Shown: piece by piece, positions 8,525-17,195 of the stretch
Position numbering within the stretch: position 1 is the first letter of the stretch
Layout: each line of letters begins with the position of its first letter
From: Parapedobacter sp037190485
Lineage (GTDB): Bacteria; Bacteroidota; Bacteroidia; Sphingobacteriales; Sphingobacteriaceae
Direction of reading: 5' to 3'
Length of the DNA stretch: 64,000 nucleotides
Assembly: GCA_037190485.1 (NCBI GenBank)
Contig: JBBCJB010000002.1
Location: 310,001 to 374,000, forward strand
Position numbers and translations under genes: made by a program
Notes under the pieces: model-generated
Told to the model about the DNA's origin: nothing
Databases searched by the model: none
The model's input: only the letters and a program-made list of their open reading frames with translations

Positions 8525-8866
8525 TTACTTTTTTACTTTCTGGACGATTTCGAGCAATTCGTGACGTTCGGAGCTACCGTCCATCATCACCTCGTTTTCC
8601 GGCACCGGTGTGGTCTTTACCCGCAGCACGTATTCATAGCCCGGTTCATAGTCGAATCCCTCAATCCCGAAATAATGGTTGTGCCAGTCTTTTTGGTTGG
8701 GCTCATATTTGACCTGCAAACAATCGTGCTCGCCTACGGCCTGGCATTTCTTGGTGAATGAAGCAACCAGCCAAGTGCCTTCCTTGTGCTCCAGCTTGGT
8801 TTCTTTGTCGCACGCAAGAAACCCTAATCCAATCAGTAATACGGCAAGCAATCTCATCATCTTCAT
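8525..8866 (-). CDS. DUF4377 domain lipoprotein
   Basis: A 113-residue lipoprotein. The signal peptide ends in a lipobox (IGLGFLAC, Cys at residue 19). The mature part holds the DUF4377 signature: a cysteine pair (KKCQAVGEHDCLQV), then W followed by GIEGFDYEPGYEYVLRVK. The family is often joined to or found near HslJ/META-type envelope proteins and its function is unknown. It is alone on the minus strand, converging on the terminator of the DUF5675 cassette. Confidence 0.8.
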   Translation of the reverse strand: MKMMRLLAVLLIGLGFLACDKETKLEHKEGTWLVASFTKKCQAVGEHDCLQVKYEPNQKDWHNHYFGIEGFDYEPGYEYVLRVKTTPVPENEVMMDGSSERHELLEIVQKVKK

Positions 8867-8929
8867 TTTTGGTTATTGCGGATAAGACGGAATGTTGGTG
8901 GGATTCGCTACAGCGCCAAGCCAAACAAT

Positions 8930-9985
8930 TTACAGCAATCCTTCCGGATAGGAAACATACACCCGTTTTGGGCCTGGAAAGCATCGGATCGGGCTGTCGT
9001 GGAGGTTGGCTTCGATCCGTTCCAGCAGGCGTTGCCCCTGCGTTCGGTCGCCCTGTAGCACGAAGGGCGCGTAAAGCGCGGTCCCGGTTTCGTCCAACAG
9101 GATGGACACCACCGATAGCCGTTCGCGGCCATCCGTCTGTGGTGGATGCCGATCGACCCGCAACCGCTCGGCATGGGCGATGCGTGGGAAAAATAGGACC
9201 GATGACCGACGATGCAAATAGGGCCATGCCCGCGTTGCGGGGTGTGCATCCCATAACGAGCGCCAAATGGTTATTTCCATGGCCGTCTGTACGGGATGGC
9301 CACAAAGTACCGCAGGAGACCAGTTTCCCTGTCTGGTGATGATACCCGCGATTGCCTCGTCGCGTGCGCCATTCACCTTGATGAGGTAGGCTACATGCGC
9401 CCATGCGGTGTCCACCACGAAGGAGATGACCATGGAGTCTTGCACTAGGTATTGTTCTAGGCCTTTATGCCGTCTCAGTCCGGAGACTAGGCTGTCCACA
9501 AAGGTGACCCATCCCCCGGGAGCCTCGGCATACACCTCGTAATTGACAAACAGCCTTTCCGTGATGGTGTCGCTGCGTTGCTTAATCAATTTGCTAAACC
9601 AAAGCCTGTTGGAAAAACCGTCGTGGAATGTCGAGAAAAAATAATAATGTGTTGTGTCTTTAAACAGCGGGTTGCCGGATAGGCGGCCGGTCTGCCGGTC
9701 GAAATCGACCAGCCGGGCAACCAGTGCCGAATCGAGCGGATACCTGGCCCCGGGGTTCACCGGTGCGAACCGCCCCAAGGAATCGAAAGCCAAATGCACC
9801 GTCATTTTCCCGGTACGATCGTGCCCAAAGGGTTCGTGGTTTTCGTTCAACCAGGTTTCGATGGTCGTTGCGAGTCGGGCCAACGCCAGCGAATCGTTGC
9901 CGTGAAGGGGTTGGCCCGCGTGTACTGACCCCAACGACAGCATCGCGGCGACCAAAGCCAATAAACGGAAGTACGGTCTTTGCAT
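8930..9985 (-). CDS. Exported protein of unknown function
   Basis: A 351-residue protein with a signal peptide (MQRPYFRLLALVAAMLSLG, cleavage after VHAG). I do not recognise a family. Two stretches have the strand-turn-strand pattern of TonB C-terminal domains: KMTVHLAFDSLGRFAPV near residue 60 and LSVVSILLDETGTALYAPF near residue 290, the latter followed by ERIEANLHDSP and a closing strand (KRVYVSYPEG). That is only a weak resemblance. It stands alone, 63 bases from the DUF4377 gene on the same strand and facing away from locus C. Confidence 0.6.
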   Translation of the reverse strand: MQRPYFRLLALVAAMLSLGSVHAGQPLHGNDSLALARLATTIETWLNENHEPFGHDRTGKMTVHLAFDSLGRFAPVNPGARYPLDSALVARLVDFDRQTGRLSGNPLFKDTTHYYFFSTFHDGFSNRLWFSKLIKQRSDTITERLFVNYEVYAEAPGGWVTFVDSLVSGLRRHKGLEQYLVQDSMVISFVVDTAWAHVAYLIKVNGARDEAIAGIITRQGNWSPAVLCGHPVQTAMEITIWRSLWDAHPATRAWPYLHRRSSVLFFPRIAHAERLRVDRHPPQTDGRERLSVVSILLDETGTALYAPFVLQGDRTQGQRLLERIEANLHDSPIRCFPGPKRVYVSYPEGLL

Positions 9986-10040
9986 GGTTTGTCTTTTTTG
10001 TTGGATGCTTTACGGGATGGAAATCCATAAATGATCCGAA

Positions 10041-10210
10041 CTATCCCACCACCCGCTCCACCTCTTCGAGATCCAGGGCCATGTATGCGGCGAATTCCTT
10101 GACGGATACGGGTTGGTGCTGGGACTTGCCGAGGGCGTCGCGGATGGTCTGGAGCAGGCGCTGCGCCTGGCGTTTGCTTTTGCCCGTGATGGCGCAGACA
10201 TCGGGGGCAG
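10041..10210. repeat. Left direct repeat flanking locus C
   Basis: About 170 bases, roughly 90% identical by eye to 18602-18777 and in the same orientation. It corresponds to the body of the small gene described at 18602-18796. The two copies bracket the whole sigma/FecR/SusC/SusD/thioredoxin locus, about 8.4 kb. Confidence 0.8.
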
Positions 10211-10223
10211 GATGAAACGATTT
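10041..10223 (-). pseudogene. 5'-truncated copy of the small gene at 18602-18796
   Basis: This frame reads 60 codons from an in-frame TAA (10224-10226 on the plus strand) to TAG at 10041 without an initiation codon near its beginning; the first ATG is internal, around codon 48. From PDVCAITGKSKRQAQRLLQT to the end it is almost identical to the intact 64-residue protein of 18602-18796, but the first ten or so residues (MKKKRLIIQS in the intact copy) are replaced by unrelated sequence that runs into the promoter of locus C. I read it as a copy that lost its start when locus C was placed beside it. A non-standard start cannot be fully excluded. Confidence 0.65.
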
Positions 10224-10246
10224 TTATGCGCAGTAACGCCTTGAGA

Positions 10247-10278
10247 TTTGCAACTATTGCCGGTAGTCGTTAGTTTTG
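10247..10278 (+). promoter_or_regulatory. Bacteroidota promoter of the locus C sigma gene
   Basis: TTTG (10247-10250), a 20-base spacer and TAGTTTTG (10271-10278) match the full TTTG-N19/21-TAnnTTTG consensus. Transcription would start near 10285, a few bases before the sigma ATG at 10291, so the message has almost no leader. It also rules out the earlier in-frame TTG at 10276 as a start. Confidence 0.75.
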
Positions 10279-10290
10279 GGAAAAATAGAC

Positions 10291-10905
10291 ATGGGCAACC
10301 GGAAGAGCCGTTACGAGAACGCTTTGGAATGGACAGATGAACAACTGCTGGCATTGGTGCGGCGGGATGATGATCTGGATGCCTTTTCGACTTTGTATCG
10401 GCGGTATTGGAAACCGCTGATCGATGCGGCTTACCAACGTTTGAAAACCAAGGAAGCGGCCGAAGAGGCGGTGCAGGCAGTATTTGTCAATTTTTTCATT
10501 AAGCGGCGCGAGGTTGAGCTGAAGTCTACCATCGAGGCGTGGCTGCGTACGGCGCTTAAGTTTCATATCTATAAAACCTACCGAACGTATAAGGCGCACG
10601 CGGTTTATGTGGAGGCCACGAGGGCCGAAGGTGACGAAATGCTGTCGACAGCGCCGGATGCACTGCTGGAAGCCAAAGAATTGAAAACAAAGGTGCTTGA
10701 AGTTGTTGGAACCATGCCCGAAAAATGCCGAGCGGTGTTTATGCTCAGCCGGTTTGAGCAGCTGACGCAACAGGAAATAGCCGAACGTCTCCACATTTCT
10801 GTAAGCACCGTAAAAAAGCACATGAACAAGGCGATGGGCATCCTTCGCGCAGCGTTTACCGATCATCCGTTTGCGTGGCTGGTGTTTCTCTTTTGGCTTT
10901 CCTGA
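10291..10905 (+). CDS. ECF RNA polymerase sigma factor of locus C
   Basis: A 204-residue ECF sigma factor. Region 2 spans about 25-75 (FSTLYRRYWKPLIDAAYQRL, EAAEEAVQAVFVNFF) and region 4 about 140-190 (MPEKCRAVFMLSRFEQLTQQ, ISVSTVKKHMNKAMGIL). The C-terminus adds a hydrophobic tail (FAWLVFLFWLS) common in Sphingobacterial FecI-like proteins. The FecR gene follows after 118 bases and SusC/SusD after that, so it should drive its own SusCD operon. The start is chosen at ATG 10291 from the promoter geometry. Confidence 0.9.
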   Translation: MGNRKSRYENALEWTDEQLLALVRRDDDLDAFSTLYRRYWKPLIDAAYQRLKTKEAAEEAVQAVFVNFFIKRREVELKSTIEAWLRTALKFHIYKTYRTYKAHAVYVEATRAEGDEMLSTAPDALLEAKELKTKVLEVVGTMPEKCRAVFMLSRFEQLTQQEIAERLHISVSTVKKHMNKAMGILRAAFTDHPFAWLVFLFWLS

Positions 10906-11023
10906 TTGGCTGCGCCTAATCTTTTTTTACTCATAACCAAGTGTTTGAAAATTATTCGCCGCGCGGAGTAGAACCTTTTGCTCGCTGGTGGGAATACCTT
11001 AATGTAACCACAAGTAGTTGGAC

Positions 11024-12175
11024 ATGATCAGCAATCGGATTTACGAACTTTTGGAACGTTTTGAGACGGGCCAAGCCTCTGCGCAGGATTTGCTAGCCTT
11101 GGAAGCGTGGTATGATGGGTTCGAATCCGATCCGAAGCTAACCGATCAATTTCCTGAGACTGATCACGAAGCCGAACGCGAGATGCTCTTGAGGCGTATA
11201 CATATGCGCATTAGCACACACCGCAATGACGCGGTGAAGCCTGTTAAAAGGCGCGTTACCGTGATACAACGTTGGCTGGCTGCGGCAGTGGTTTTGCTGG
11301 TGTGTGCTTTTGGCGGCTATCTTTTAATCAACACCCTGCACGAGAAGGTTCAGTTGGTGCAGCAAAACGGCGTTGACTTTGCTCCCGGCAGCAACAAGGC
11401 GGTGCTTACGTTGTCAAGCGGTCAGGAGATCGTGCTTAGCGATGCGACTACGGGGTACTTGGCGGAGCAAGGGGAAGCCGTGATTGAGAAAACCGCCGAT
11501 GGAAAATTGGTATATGCCGCCGGTTCGGGGGTGTCAGGCCGAACGCCGTTGCTGAATACCGTGAGCACGCCTCGAGGCGGACAGTACCAGCTGGTGCTGG
11601 CCGATGGCACCAAGGTTTGGCTCAATGCGGAATCGGCCATTACGTATCCGGCGGCGTTTACGGGTACCGTGCGCGAAGTCAGCGTGCGGGGTGAAGCTTT
11701 TTTTGAGGTGGCGAAAGACATGCGCCATCCGTTCCGTGTGGCGTGCAATGGTCAGTCGGTGCAGGTGTTGGGCACCTCGTTCAATGTGCAAGCGTATGCC
11801 GACGAGGGGGCTATGAAAACTACGCTGGTGGAAGGGTCGGTGCGGGTGGAGGCTACAGGTCATGGGTACTTGCTTGTACCTGGGCAGCAAGCCATCGTAA
11901 GCGACGACGGTGTGGTGGTGGTCCCGGTAAATACCGAGGAGTTTACCGCCTGGAAAACGGGATTCTTTGATTTTACGGATGCAGACATTCGCACGGTGAT
12001 GCAGCAGTTTGCCCGTTGGTATGATGTGGAGGTGGTATTTGACGGCCCCATTACGACAGATACGTTTACCGGCCGGTTGCCGCGCTCGTGGTCGCTGGCC
12101 AAGGTGATGGATGTGATGCAGGCTTCGCAGTCGGTTACCCTCACCGCTAGCGGAAGGAGGATCATGGTGAAGTAA
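11024..12175 (+). CDS. FecR-family anti-sigma factor of locus C
   Basis: A 383-residue anti-sigma factor: cytoplasmic domain to about 80, membrane helix about 84-103 (WLAAAVVLLVCAFGGYLL), periplasmic FecR domain (TPRGGQYQLVLADGTKVWLN, EVSVRGEAFFEVAKD, VLGTSFNVQAY) and DUF4974-type end (DADIRTVMQQFARWYDVEVV, RLPRSWSLAKVMDVMQ). The start is the ATG at 11024; an in-frame TTG lies two codons upstream. It is the partner of the sigma factor before it and receives the signal from the STN domain of the SusC receptor that follows. Confidence 0.9.
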   Translation: MISNRIYELLERFETGQASAQDLLALEAWYDGFESDPKLTDQFPETDHEAEREMLLRRIHMRISTHRNDAVKPVKRRVTVIQRWLAAAVVLLVCAFGGYLLINTLHEKVQLVQQNGVDFAPGSNKAVLTLSSGQEIVLSDATTGYLAEQGEAVIEKTADGKLVYAAGSGVSGRTPLLNTVSTPRGGQYQLVLADGTKVWLNAESAITYPAAFTGTVREVSVRGEAFFEVAKDMRHPFRVACNGQSVQVLGTSFNVQAYADEGAMKTTLVEGSVRVEATGHGYLLVPGQQAIVSDDGVVVVPVNTEEFTAWKTGFFDFTDADIRTVMQQFARWYDVEVVFDGPITTDTFTGRLPRSWSLAKVMDVMQASQSVTLTASGRRIMVK

Positions 12176-12211
12176 TGTATACGTATCGTAGCCACGCTTC
12201 CCAGAAGGAGT

Positions 12212-12300
12212 AAAAAGCCAGCAGTGGCTGAAACACTGCCGGCCAATCATCTGGAAAATGGCTGAAAATGTTAGTGATCAATTCAACGCATGTATAACCA
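12212..12300 (-). ncRNA. Candidate antisense RNA in the SusC leader of locus C
   Basis: A perfect -7 box TAAGTTTG reads on the minus strand (12314 to 12307), placing a transcription start near 12300; a -33 element is not evident. About 60 bases on, GATTGGCCGG begins a hairpin: ten base pairs between plus-strand arms 12217-12226 and 12234-12243 (one wobble), seven-base loop, then five U (12216-12212). The RNA would be about 89 nt, antisense to the mRNA leader between FecR and SusC. The hairpin has no T-tract on the plus strand, so it is not the FecR terminator. Related candidates lie at 29449-29549 and 45627-45714. Confidence 0.5.
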
Positions 12301-12381
12301 GACAGGCAAACTTAGGGATTTTTTGCGACGATACCGACAGGTATGTTCCGGTTCTTAAGCCTTGTCTTAATAAACAAATGA

Positions 12382-15300
12382 ATGTATAACAATAACAGAG
12401 AACGAAAGGGTACACTTGCTAGGTACGCCCAAAATGTGCTGTTGATGATGAAATTAATAACCTTAGTGCTCATAGCCGGCTTGATGCAGCTGAGTGCGGC
12501 CACCTTCGGACAGCGGGTGTCGCTTACGGTGCGCAATGAATCGTTAACCGCGGTTTTCAAGCAAATCAGCAAGCAAACGGGCTATGGGTTTGTGCTATCG
12601 AACCGGATGATGAAAGATGCCCGGCCGGTGTCTGCAGATTTGAAGGATGTGGCGCTTGACGAGGCGCTTACGTTTCTTTTTGAACATCAGCCGTTTACAT
12701 ATTCGGTGGAGGATAATGTCGTGCGGGTAAGCCGCAAGGAGTTACGCGACAATGCTAGCGCTGCTGCGCCGAAAGGCTCGGGGATGGTGGTGGCTTTCAC
12801 TGAGGCGCGGGGTATGGTGGTTGATTCGATCGGACAACCCCTGGAAGGCGCCAGTGTCCGGGTGGTGAATACGGATGGAAAGCGCACCAGTTTGCTGACG
12901 AAAACCGATAAAAAGGGCGAGTTTGTATTGCGGAACGTGCCGATCGAGGCGAAACTAGAGGTCAGTTTCATCGGTTTCGTACCACGGATCATCAATGCCG
13001 CAGAAAACGTGGGCCATGTGGTGCTGGTGCCGACTAACTCGGTGTTGGATGCGGTTGTGGTGATGGCCTACGGGACCACTACGCAGCGGTTGAACACGGG
13101 GAACATTAGTAAGGTAACGGCCACGGACATCGCCAATCATCCAGTGAGCAATGTGTTGGGTACCCTTGATGGCATGGTTCCGGGAATGATCGTCACCCAA
13201 TCAAACGGATTGCCGGGAGCGTCTTTCAAGGTGCAGGTGCGCGGCCGGACGGCCATTGACCAGAATATTACGGATGATCAGCCACTGTTTATTATCGATG
13301 GTGTGCCGTATGCGCCCAACAACAGCCATTTTACGCGTGTGGGGTCCGCGCTCGGCACGCCGGGTTCCCTGACAGCCACCTACCCGGGCGGCTTGAGCCC
13401 GCTCAACTTGATCAACCCGCAAGACATCGAAAGTGTGGAGGTGTTGAAAGATGCGGATGCCACCGCCATTTATGGCAGCCGGGGCGCGAATGGGGTGGTG
13501 CTCATCACGACCAAACGAGCTGCGCTTAGTGCAGAGCGGACCGAGTTTAACTTTCAATCCTATCAGGGGGTCAGCATGGTGCCCAACAAGGTGGAAATGA
13601 TGGATGTGTCGCAGTATGTGCAGCTTCGTAAGAAAGCGTTTGAATTTGATGGCGTTACGCCTACGCAAGCCAATGCTTACGATATCCTGTTGTGGGATAC
13701 GACCTATAATAACAACCTGTTCGATGCCATTTTTGGGAACAACGCACGCACCCAAGACTACCAATTTGGAGTGATGGGCGGAAATCGGCATACCAGCGTA
13801 AGTTTGCGTGGAAACTTTCACCGGGAGAACAACATGTTCTCGACCGACAAGAGCGACAACCGTGGTTCGTTGGCGATCAGCATTGGCCATCAATCAAAAG
13901 ACGGCAGGTTCAACGTGTTGCTATCGGGAAGCTATACCGCCAACAGCAATAACCAAATCACCGGAAACATGGGCCAGAACTATTCAAGAATGCCTCACCA
14001 ACGGTTTTTAGATGATCAAGGCGAGTTACTTTGGGAACAGGACGGCATTTCACTCACTAACAACGCACTGGCAATTCTAAACACAAGTTACTTGGCAAAA
14101 ACTAAGGCTGTATTAGGAAACTTGCAGGTCAATTACGAAGTCATTAAGGGGCTAAATGCAAAGCTAAGTGCCGGTTACAATGATGTGTCGGTTGATGAAA
14201 AAAGCTTACGGTTCAGCAAAGCGGCAGCAGACGGAAGGCGCTTCGCCGACTTTTCAGCGGGCAGCAATGGCAGTTGGATTCTGGAACCTCAACTCGAGTA
14301 CAAACGAACTATCGGCCTTAGCCAAATGACATTATTGGTAGGCGGCACATGGCAACAGAACGCTAATAATTCAACCTACAATCAAGCTTCAGGATTTACC
14401 AACGACGCGTTGATGAATAGCCTAACCAACGCTACGTCCGTTTCCTCCTCTCGAAGAAGTGAAGAGTATCGCTATGCGGCGGGGTTTGCCCGTGTTACGC
14501 TACACCATGACAGCAAGTACCTGTTAAACGCTTCGGTTCGACGTGATGGATCAAGTCGTTTTGGGCCGGGCAAGCAATTGGCCACCTTTGGGGCCGTCGG
14601 TGCAGGTTGGATTTTTAGCGAAGAAATTTGGCTGAAAGAGCATCTATCGGTGTTGAGTTTCGGAAAACTGAGGGGCAGCTACGGCATCACCGGTAACGAT
14701 AAGATTACCAATTATCAATATTTGGACACCTGGGAGAGCGCACGGGATATCTATGGTGAGATTAAAGGATTATTTCCCGATAAGCTATACAACCCCGACT
14801 ACCGTTGGGAGCGGACGGAAAAACTGGAAGGTGGGTTAGAAACAGGTTTCTTGCGCGATCGCATCATGTTGTCTGCATCCTATTATAGCAACACGAGTTC
14901 AAATCAACTGATCAATTACAAACTTCCCCGCATCACAGGATTTTCCGATGTGGTTGCCAATCTCAACGCAACCATTAGAAACAGTGGGTGGGAATTTACG
15001 TTGAACACAAAGAACATTGTTTCTCCGTCGTTCTCGTGGAGCTCATCGGTTAACATTTCGCTTCCTAAAAACAAGTTGGTATCGTTTCCCAACTTAGCTA
15101 CTTCTTCCTATGCCAATCGTTACATTATTGGCCAACCACTGAACATCACGAATGCCTTATATCAATACACCGGTCTTGATCCGGAAACGGGCGTACACAC
15201 TGCGGTAGACGTCGACAAGAATGGAAGTTATACTGTAGCTGACCGGACCGAGCGGGTGATTCTGGATGCCACAATGTTTGGAGGCTTCAAAAACACGCTT

Positions 15301-15759
15301 ACGTACAAAGATTTTGGGTTAGATTTCTTGTTTTCTTTTCGCGCGCAAAAGGCGAGCACAGGTTTATCCTACCTGAACAATATCGGGTTATTAGGTACGA
15401 ACCTACCCAAAAAAGCTTTCGATAAGATTTGGTTGTCACCTGCATCCACCGATGCGGTGTTGGCAAAACCCAGTCAAAATCGGAACTCGCCGACTAGCCA
15501 GTCAACCACATTATATAGAACTTCTGCTGCTGCCTATGGCGACGCGTCTTTTATTCGGTTGCGGAATGTTTCGCTGAGCTACTTGTTGCCAGAGCGTTAC
15601 GTAAAACACCTGCACGTAGGAGGCGTGCGCTGCTATGTACAAGCCGAGAATTTATTCAAGCTTTCTAATTATGAACTAGGCGACCCAGAAGTCGGTGCTT
15701 TTTACATCGTACCGCCGCTCCGCACGTTTGTATTCGGACTTCAGGTTACACTTCACTAA
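12382..15759 (+). CDS. SusC/RagA-type TonB-dependent outer-membrane transporter of locus C
   Basis: A 1125-residue SusC-family transporter. The first 21 residues precede the export signal (MMKLITLVLIAGLMQLSAAT, cleavage near TFGQ), a common arrangement in this group. Then come an STN domain (about 50-105), a carboxypeptidase-regulatory-like domain (about 150-230, GQPLEGASVRVVNTDGKRTS), the plug (GASFKVQVRGRTA, LFIIDGVPYAP, IESVEVLKDADATAIYGSRG) and the barrel. The STN domain indicates signalling through the FecR upstream. GC is about 60% in the plug-coding part but nearer 43% from about 14.0 kb onward. The substrate is unknown; the gene is followed by SusD and a thioredoxin/DUF3738 gene rather than glycosidases. 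Confidence 0.92.
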   Translation: MYNNNRERKGTLARYAQNVLLMMKLITLVLIAGLMQLSAATFGQRVSLTVRNESLTAVFKQISKQTGYGFVLSNRMMKDARPVSADLKDVALDEALTFLFEHQPFTYSVEDNVVRVSRKELRDNASAAAPKGSGMVVAFTEARGMVVDSIGQPLEGASVRVVNTDGKRTSLLTKTDKKGEFVLRNVPIEAKLEVSFIGFVPRIINAAENVGHVVLVPTNSVLDAVVVMAYGTTTQRLNTGNISKVTATDIANHPVSNVLGTLDGMVPGMIVTQSNGLPGASFKVQVRGRTAIDQNITDDQPLFIIDGVPYAPNNSHFTRVGSALGTPGSLTATYPGGLSPLNLINPQDIESVEVLKDADATAIYGSRGANGVVLITTKRAALSAERTEFNFQSYQGVSMVPNKVEMMDVSQYVQLRKKAFEFDGVTPTQANAYDILLWDTTYNNNLFDAIFGNNARTQDYQFGVMGGNRHTSVSLRGNFHRENNMFSTDKSDNRGSLAISIGHQSKDGRFNVLLSGSYTANSNNQITGNMGQNYSRMPHQRFLDDQGELLWEQDGISLTNNALAILNTSYLAKTKAVLGNLQVNYEVIKGLNAKLSAGYNDVSVDEKSLRFSKAAADGRRFADFSAGSNGSWILEPQLEYKRTIGLSQMTLLVGGTWQQNANNSTYNQASGFTNDALMNSLTNATSVSSSRRSEEYRYAAGFARVTLHHDSKYLLNASVRRDGSSRFGPGKQLATFGAVGAGWIFSEEIWLKEHLSVLSFGKLRGSYGITGNDKITNYQYLDTWESARDIYGEIKGLFPDKLYNPDYRWERTEKLEGGLETGFLRDRIMLSASYYSNTSSNQLINYKLPRITGFSDVVANLNATIRNSGWEFTLNTKNIVSPSFSWSSSVNISLPKNKLVSFPNLATSSYANRYIIGQPLNITNALYQYTGLDPETGVHTAVDVDKNGSYTVADRTERVILDATMFGGFKNTLTYKDFGLDFLFSFRAQKASTGLSYLNNIGLLGTNLPKKAFDKIWLSPASTDAVLAKPSQNRNSPTSQSTTLYRTSAAAYGDASFIRLRNVSLSYLLPERYVKHLHVGGVRCYVQAENLFKLSNYELGDPEVGAFYIVPPLRTFVFGLQVTLH

Positions 15760-15772
15760 TATCTTGTTGATT

Positions 15773-17185
15773 ATGAAAACGAATCTCATAAATATACTTT
15801 GTAAAGGAACATTCGCGCTGCTATTGATAGCACCCACATCCTGTACTTCTTTTGTGGAAGGGTTACGGCCAATGGACAAATTAACTACGGAGGAAGTGTT
15901 TTCCGACGCGAGTACAGCAGAAGCGGCCATGGTGGGAGTTTATTCGCAACAAATGACGAACTGGCAAACGTTCTTTAATCGTGTTGGCCCAGTGACAAGC
16001 GTGAGTGCGGACGACTTAACAGGTACTGGAAGTGGGCAATCCGTGTCGCTTGAACCCTTTAACAGAAACACCATTTTGATCGACGATGGCGTAAACTCTT
16101 CTATGTGGTCTGGTGCTTATGGTACCATTTATCAATGCAACGCCATGATTACTAACTTGGCCGCCTCCACTAGTTTGGATCAAGCGACAGTGAGTCGGCT
16201 AACTGGAGAAAGCCTGTTTCTTCGCGCATTTTTGTTCTTCAATTTGGTGAATTTGTTTGGTGATATTCCCTTACCGTTGACGCCTGACTACCGCGAAAAC
16301 GCCAAATTGACGCGTACGTCAGAAGCGGCCGTATACCAACAAATTCTAGCTGATTTAGACGCGGCGTATAAAGCACTGCCCAACGACCCACTACCCGACG
16401 TGAGGCAACGCGCCAACAAAACCGCTGTAGCCGCATTAAGGGCAAGAGTGCATTCGTATTTGAAAGATTGGCCTAACGCCTCACGTTGGGCTGAGGAAGT
16501 GCTCGGCAACACCCAACTTACTTTAGAGCCTTTGCAAAATGTGTTTTTGCGCGCAAGCAAAGAAACCATTTTGAGCATCCAACACGCGAGTTCTCAAACC
16601 ATCGGCACCGGCGACGGGTACTTCTACAATCCCGCTAGTACCACCGCCATTCCCGATTTCGAACTGACGCCGAAATTGTTGGCCGTCTTTGAGGCGGACG
16701 ATCTCCGTAGAACAAATTGGGTGAATGCCCAGACAGTAAACGGGATAACCTATCATTTCCCGCATAAATACAAAATAAAAACGCAAGCGGGAGAGGAGAA
16801 AGGCGAATATTTGGTAGCCTTTCGTTTAGCGGAACAATACCTGATCAAGGCCGAGGCATTGGCCGAACAAAACCAACTGAATGACGCTATTGCCGCGCTT
16901 GACAGTGTGCGCAAGCGCGCCGGCTTATCGCTAATTTCGGTGACCACCCCCTCCATCGGAAAAAATGAGCTCTTGACCAAGATTCGGCAGGAGAAACAAA
17001 CGGAGTATTTTGCCGAGTGGGCACACCGTTGGTTTGACTTGAAACGATGGGGCATGGCCGACGCGGTGCTGTCGCCCTTGAAACCCGATTGGGTATCTAC
17101 GGCCGCCAAGTTTCCCATTCCGTGGGCAGAGTTGTCTATCAGCACGTTCTTAAGACAAAACTTAGGCTATCCTGAAAGTATTTAA
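15773..17185 (+). CDS. SusD/RagB-type outer-membrane lipoprotein of locus C
   Basis: A 470-residue SusD-family lipoprotein that caps the SusC transporter and captures substrate. The start at 15773, 13 bases after the SusC stop, gives a signal peptide ending in the lipobox IAPTSC (Cys about residue 24); an earlier in-frame start at 15695 would lie inside SusC. Helical repeats typical of the family are visible: LTGESLFLRAFLFFNLVNLF, AALRARVHSYLKDWPNAS, YLIKAEALAEQNQLNDAIAA, LDSVRKRAGL, and the near-terminal FAEWAHRWFDLKRWG. The thioredoxin-like gene follows after ten bases, so the three genes form one operon. Confidence 0.9.
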   Translation: MKTNLINILCKGTFALLLIAPTSCTSFVEGLRPMDKLTTEEVFSDASTAEAAMVGVYSQQMTNWQTFFNRVGPVTSVSADDLTGTGSGQSVSLEPFNRNTILIDDGVNSSMWSGAYGTIYQCNAMITNLAASTSLDQATVSRLTGESLFLRAFLFFNLVNLFGDIPLPLTPDYRENAKLTRTSEAAVYQQILADLDAAYKALPNDPLPDVRQRANKTAVAALRARVHSYLKDWPNASRWAEEVLGNTQLTLEPLQNVFLRASKETILSIQHASSQTIGTGDGYFYNPASTTAIPDFELTPKLLAVFEADDLRRTNWVNAQTVNGITYHFPHKYKIKTQAGEEKGEYLVAFRLAEQYLIKAEALAEQNQLNDAIAALDSVRKRAGLSLISVTTPSIGKNELLTKIRQEKQTEYFAEWAHRWFDLKRWGMADAVLSPLKPDWVSTAAKFPIPWAELSISTFLRQNLGYPESI

Positions 17186-17195
17186 CGTCCAGAAT

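Noticed and set aside
12312..12572. An 86-codon minus-strand frame over the locus C SusC start
   Set aside because: It is antisense to the conserved signal peptide and STN start, with no coding signature of its own.
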